Shown piece after piece: positions 15,475 to 16,754 of a DNA stretch of 16,754 bases. The number at the start of each line of letters is the position of its first letter. Positions within the stretch are counted from its first letter, which is position 1. The translations under genes were made by a program, and so were the position numbers. This stretch comes from Bacillota bacterium (lineage in GTDB: Bacteria; Bacillota; Sulfobacillia; JAJZYS01; JAJZLH01). The notes beneath the pieces were generated by a model, which was given only the letters and a program-made list of their open reading frames with translations, made no database searches and was not told where the DNA came from. The stretch covers positions 1-16,754 of the forward strand of contig JAJZLY010000023.1 of NCBI GenBank assembly GCA_021850485.1, read 5' to 3'.

Positions 15475-15894
15475 TCAGGTCTGTCGCCACGGGTCGATGA
15501 CAGCGATGCCGGAGTGGCGGAAGTCCTTGCCGTTGCGAGTGGCCAGGGCCGCACCGTGCGCCAGACAGATGGATGCGATCTGGGCGTCGAAACCGTCAAT
15601 CGGCAGCCCGAGACTGTCGCGGCGGGCAACGACCAAGGCGTAGTGGGTGGCGGCAGCGGCGTCGAAAGAAAGAACGTGGCTCTCGAAGGCAGAAAAGACG
15701 TCTCTTGCCGTGGCGCCGAGAAGTTCCTTGCGCTGGCCCGCCGCCAGCCTTTCGATGCCATAGAGAATCTCACCTAGCGAGATCGAGGTCGTGTAAAGTT
15801 CGTTCCCGGATTGGGCCAGCACCCAGTCTTTCACCGCTGGGACGGGAGACGGTTTCATCAGTTCAGACAGCACATTGGTGTCGACGACAATCAT
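15475..15894 (-). CDS. vapC: VapC/FitB-like PIN-domain toxin ribonuclease
   Basis: This is a 139-residue PIN-domain endoribonuclease, the toxin of a type II toxin-antitoxin module. The acidic active-site residues are D5 (VVDTNVLSELMKP), E42 (SLGEILYGI), D103 (GFDAQIA) and D124 (TRNGKDF), all intact. The opening and the TRNGKDF element place it closest to the FitB-like branch. Its ATG overlaps the antitoxin stop by ATGA and has no ribosome binding site of its own, so translation depends on the antitoxin being translated first. RNA targets in this family are usually tRNA or rRNA, and this one's target is unknown. Confidence 0.94.
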   Translation of the reverse strand: MIVVDTNVLSELMKPSPVPAVKDWVLAQSGNELYTTSISLGEILYGIERLAAGQRKELLGATARDVFSAFESHVLSFDAAAATHYALVVARRDSLGLPIDGFDAQIASICLAHGAALATRNGKDFRHSGIAVIDPWRQT

Positions 15895-16136
15895 GACGAG
15901 AGATCGGCGGCCCTAGGCGGCGCGGATCGCACCGGCAGGTCCAGTTCTGTGCCTCCGATGGCGGTGAAGCGATCCAGCAGTGTGGCGAGAAGGCCAGCGG
16001 ACGCACTGGGCATACTGACTGCGTCGGCCAGGATGGCGCGGATCTCCGCCTCCACCGAACGGCCATGGGCGGCCGCCCGCAGGCGGAGTTGGGCTTTAAC
16101 CCGATCATCCAAGTTGCGGATACTGACAGCGGCCAT
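15891..16136 (-). CDS. vapB: VapB/FitA-like ribbon-helix-helix antitoxin
   Basis: This is an 81-residue antitoxin. Residues 1-40 (SIRNLDDRVKAQLRLRAAAH, then GRSVEAEIRAILADA) form the ribbon-helix-helix DNA-binding domain of the FitA group. The C-terminal half is the expected toxin-wrapping tail. ATG 16136 is preceded by GGGAGGTGA with eight bases of spacing. The open frame continues upstream, but the promoter and operator lie there, so the longer reading is not used. It is predicted to bind the 19-bp palindrome upstream and repress its own operon together with the toxin. Confidence 0.9.
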   Translation of the reverse strand: MAAVSIRNLDDRVKAQLRLRAAAHGRSVEAEIRAILADAVSMPSASAGLLATLLDRFTAIGGTELDLPVRSAPPRAADLSS

Positions 16137-16152
16137 TGCACTCACCTCCCGG

Positions 16153-16171
16153 GTGCTATCAATGATAGCAC
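16153..16171 (-). promoter_or_regulatory. Palindromic operator and -10 box of the vapBC-like operon
   Basis: GTGCTATCAATGATAGCAC is a perfect palindrome with nine-base arms and a single central base. On the minus strand it contains TATCAT (16162-16167), a good -10 box predicting transcription from about 16155 and a 19-base leader to ATG 16136. Occupation by the VapB-VapC complex would block RNA polymerase directly. No strong -35 is seen. Confidence 0.75.
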
Positions 16172-16197
16172 TGTCATTCAGGATGGCACCTTCTTCT

Positions 16198-16754
16198 TGA
16201 CCGGTTGTGGCTTGGCCATCACGGCCGGGTAACCAGCCGCCAAGGGTGTCCCAACGAGCGTGCCGAGGGTGCGGAGCCCAGGAGTTGATCGTTGCCGTTG
16301 GGGGCAGGGACAGATTTCTGCCTGTGACCAGGCCACACAGGTCTGCTGGCACCGCCTGCTTTGCGATAGCCGGCTCGTGCCACCGACGGAGAGAAACCTG
16401 CCCGCAGGTGGCAACGGGCCGGGGCGCCAGCAGGGGCCGTCGGCCCGAACACGTCGAAAGGGGAGCCGCATGTCATGAGCCTTCGCAGCGACACTACCTG
16501 CAGCATCGGCTGGGTGGCGGCCCGGGCCATCTTATGGGCCATCTTCCTGAGCCGCAACCATCCCACCCCATCGCCAGGTGGGTCTGTCCGCTACCCAAGG
16601 CGCACCCAGAGACAGTGTCCTAGCCGTCTCACGAGCGGGCTGACCAGGACATGTGGCGTGGTGGCCGGGCCCTCAGGGGCCCCAGCTGGCCCTCGCACTT
16701 GATTGCGACTGTCCGGAAGTCTTTGCCCGTTAACTCCTCCGTGCGCAAGACTGG
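16198..16754. other. Right-end stretch without a supported gene
   Basis: No reading frame here resembles a known protein. Frames such as 16207-16623 and 16475-16702 on + and 16219-16566 on - are low-complexity shadows without convincing ribosome sites. Local structure includes ACCTGC-CC-GCAGGT (16397-16410) and GGGCCC-TCAG-GGGCCC (16667-16682). A minus-strand frame open from the right edge to about 16641 could be the tail of a gene outside the window, but it is too short to judge. Confidence 0.5.

Noticed and set aside
15357-15490. Minus-strand frame from GTG 15490 (starting VATDLTPPVSQLVATNLARF) that reads like a small protein.
   Set aside because: It has no ribosome binding site of its own, overlaps the toxin end and then runs antisense into the oxidoreductase gene; only about 45 codons are free, with no known domain.
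16641-16754. Minus-strand open frame running off the right edge as a partial gene.
   Set aside because: Fewer than 40 codons are visible, with no recognisable motif, so it cannot be told from a chance frame.

Overview
The window is high-GC bacterial DNA with frequent GTG and TTG starts. It opens with a housekeeping cluster on the + strand: the 3' end of pyruvate phosphate dikinase (ppdK), a dGTPase-like HD hydrolase (dgt), DNA primase (dnaG) and the primary sigma factor (rpoD/sigA). The genes touch or overlap, as in an operon. This order is known from Bacillota (Clostridia-like) and Chloroflexota genomes, and the short SigA and non-cyanobacterial KaiBC fit either. I favour one of these two groups, with a slight lean to Chloroflexota, but cannot settle it from sequence alone.

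From about 5 kb onwards the content is accessory. A minus-strand pair (ArsR-type repressor plus AHSA1/SRPBCC protein) has a strong promoter whose spacer is a perfect palindrome. Placement of the -10 box predicts a leaderless mRNA. Divergent to it lies the main item of interest: a tightly coupled three-gene operon of a two-domain KaiC, a KaiB, and a large PAS-PAS-PAS-GGDEF-EAL protein (6422-11120). No kaiA and no histidine kinase is present. The layout suggests a KaiBC switch or timer whose output is c-di-GMP turnover. Unusual details are a KaiC second domain with a degenerate Walker A but retained phospho-acceptor serines, a coiled-coil KaiC tail, and a tandem duplication over the kaiB start.

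A minus-strand tyrosine recombinase follows, then a secreted polysaccharide deacetylase resembling the PgaB/IcaB type. Next come a small unknown protein overlapping a minimal nucleotidyltransferase (a toxin-antitoxin-like pair), a zinc-independent quinone oxidoreductase-like MDR protein with a predicted leaderless promoter, and a minus-strand FitAB/VapBC toxin-antitoxin pair with a 19-bp palindromic operator over its promoter. The last 550 bases hold no gene I can support. An integrase, two TA-like modules and non-coding gaps mark the region from 11 kb on as a likely hotspot of gene gain. I see no tRNA, rRNA, CRISPR array or complete insertion sequence.
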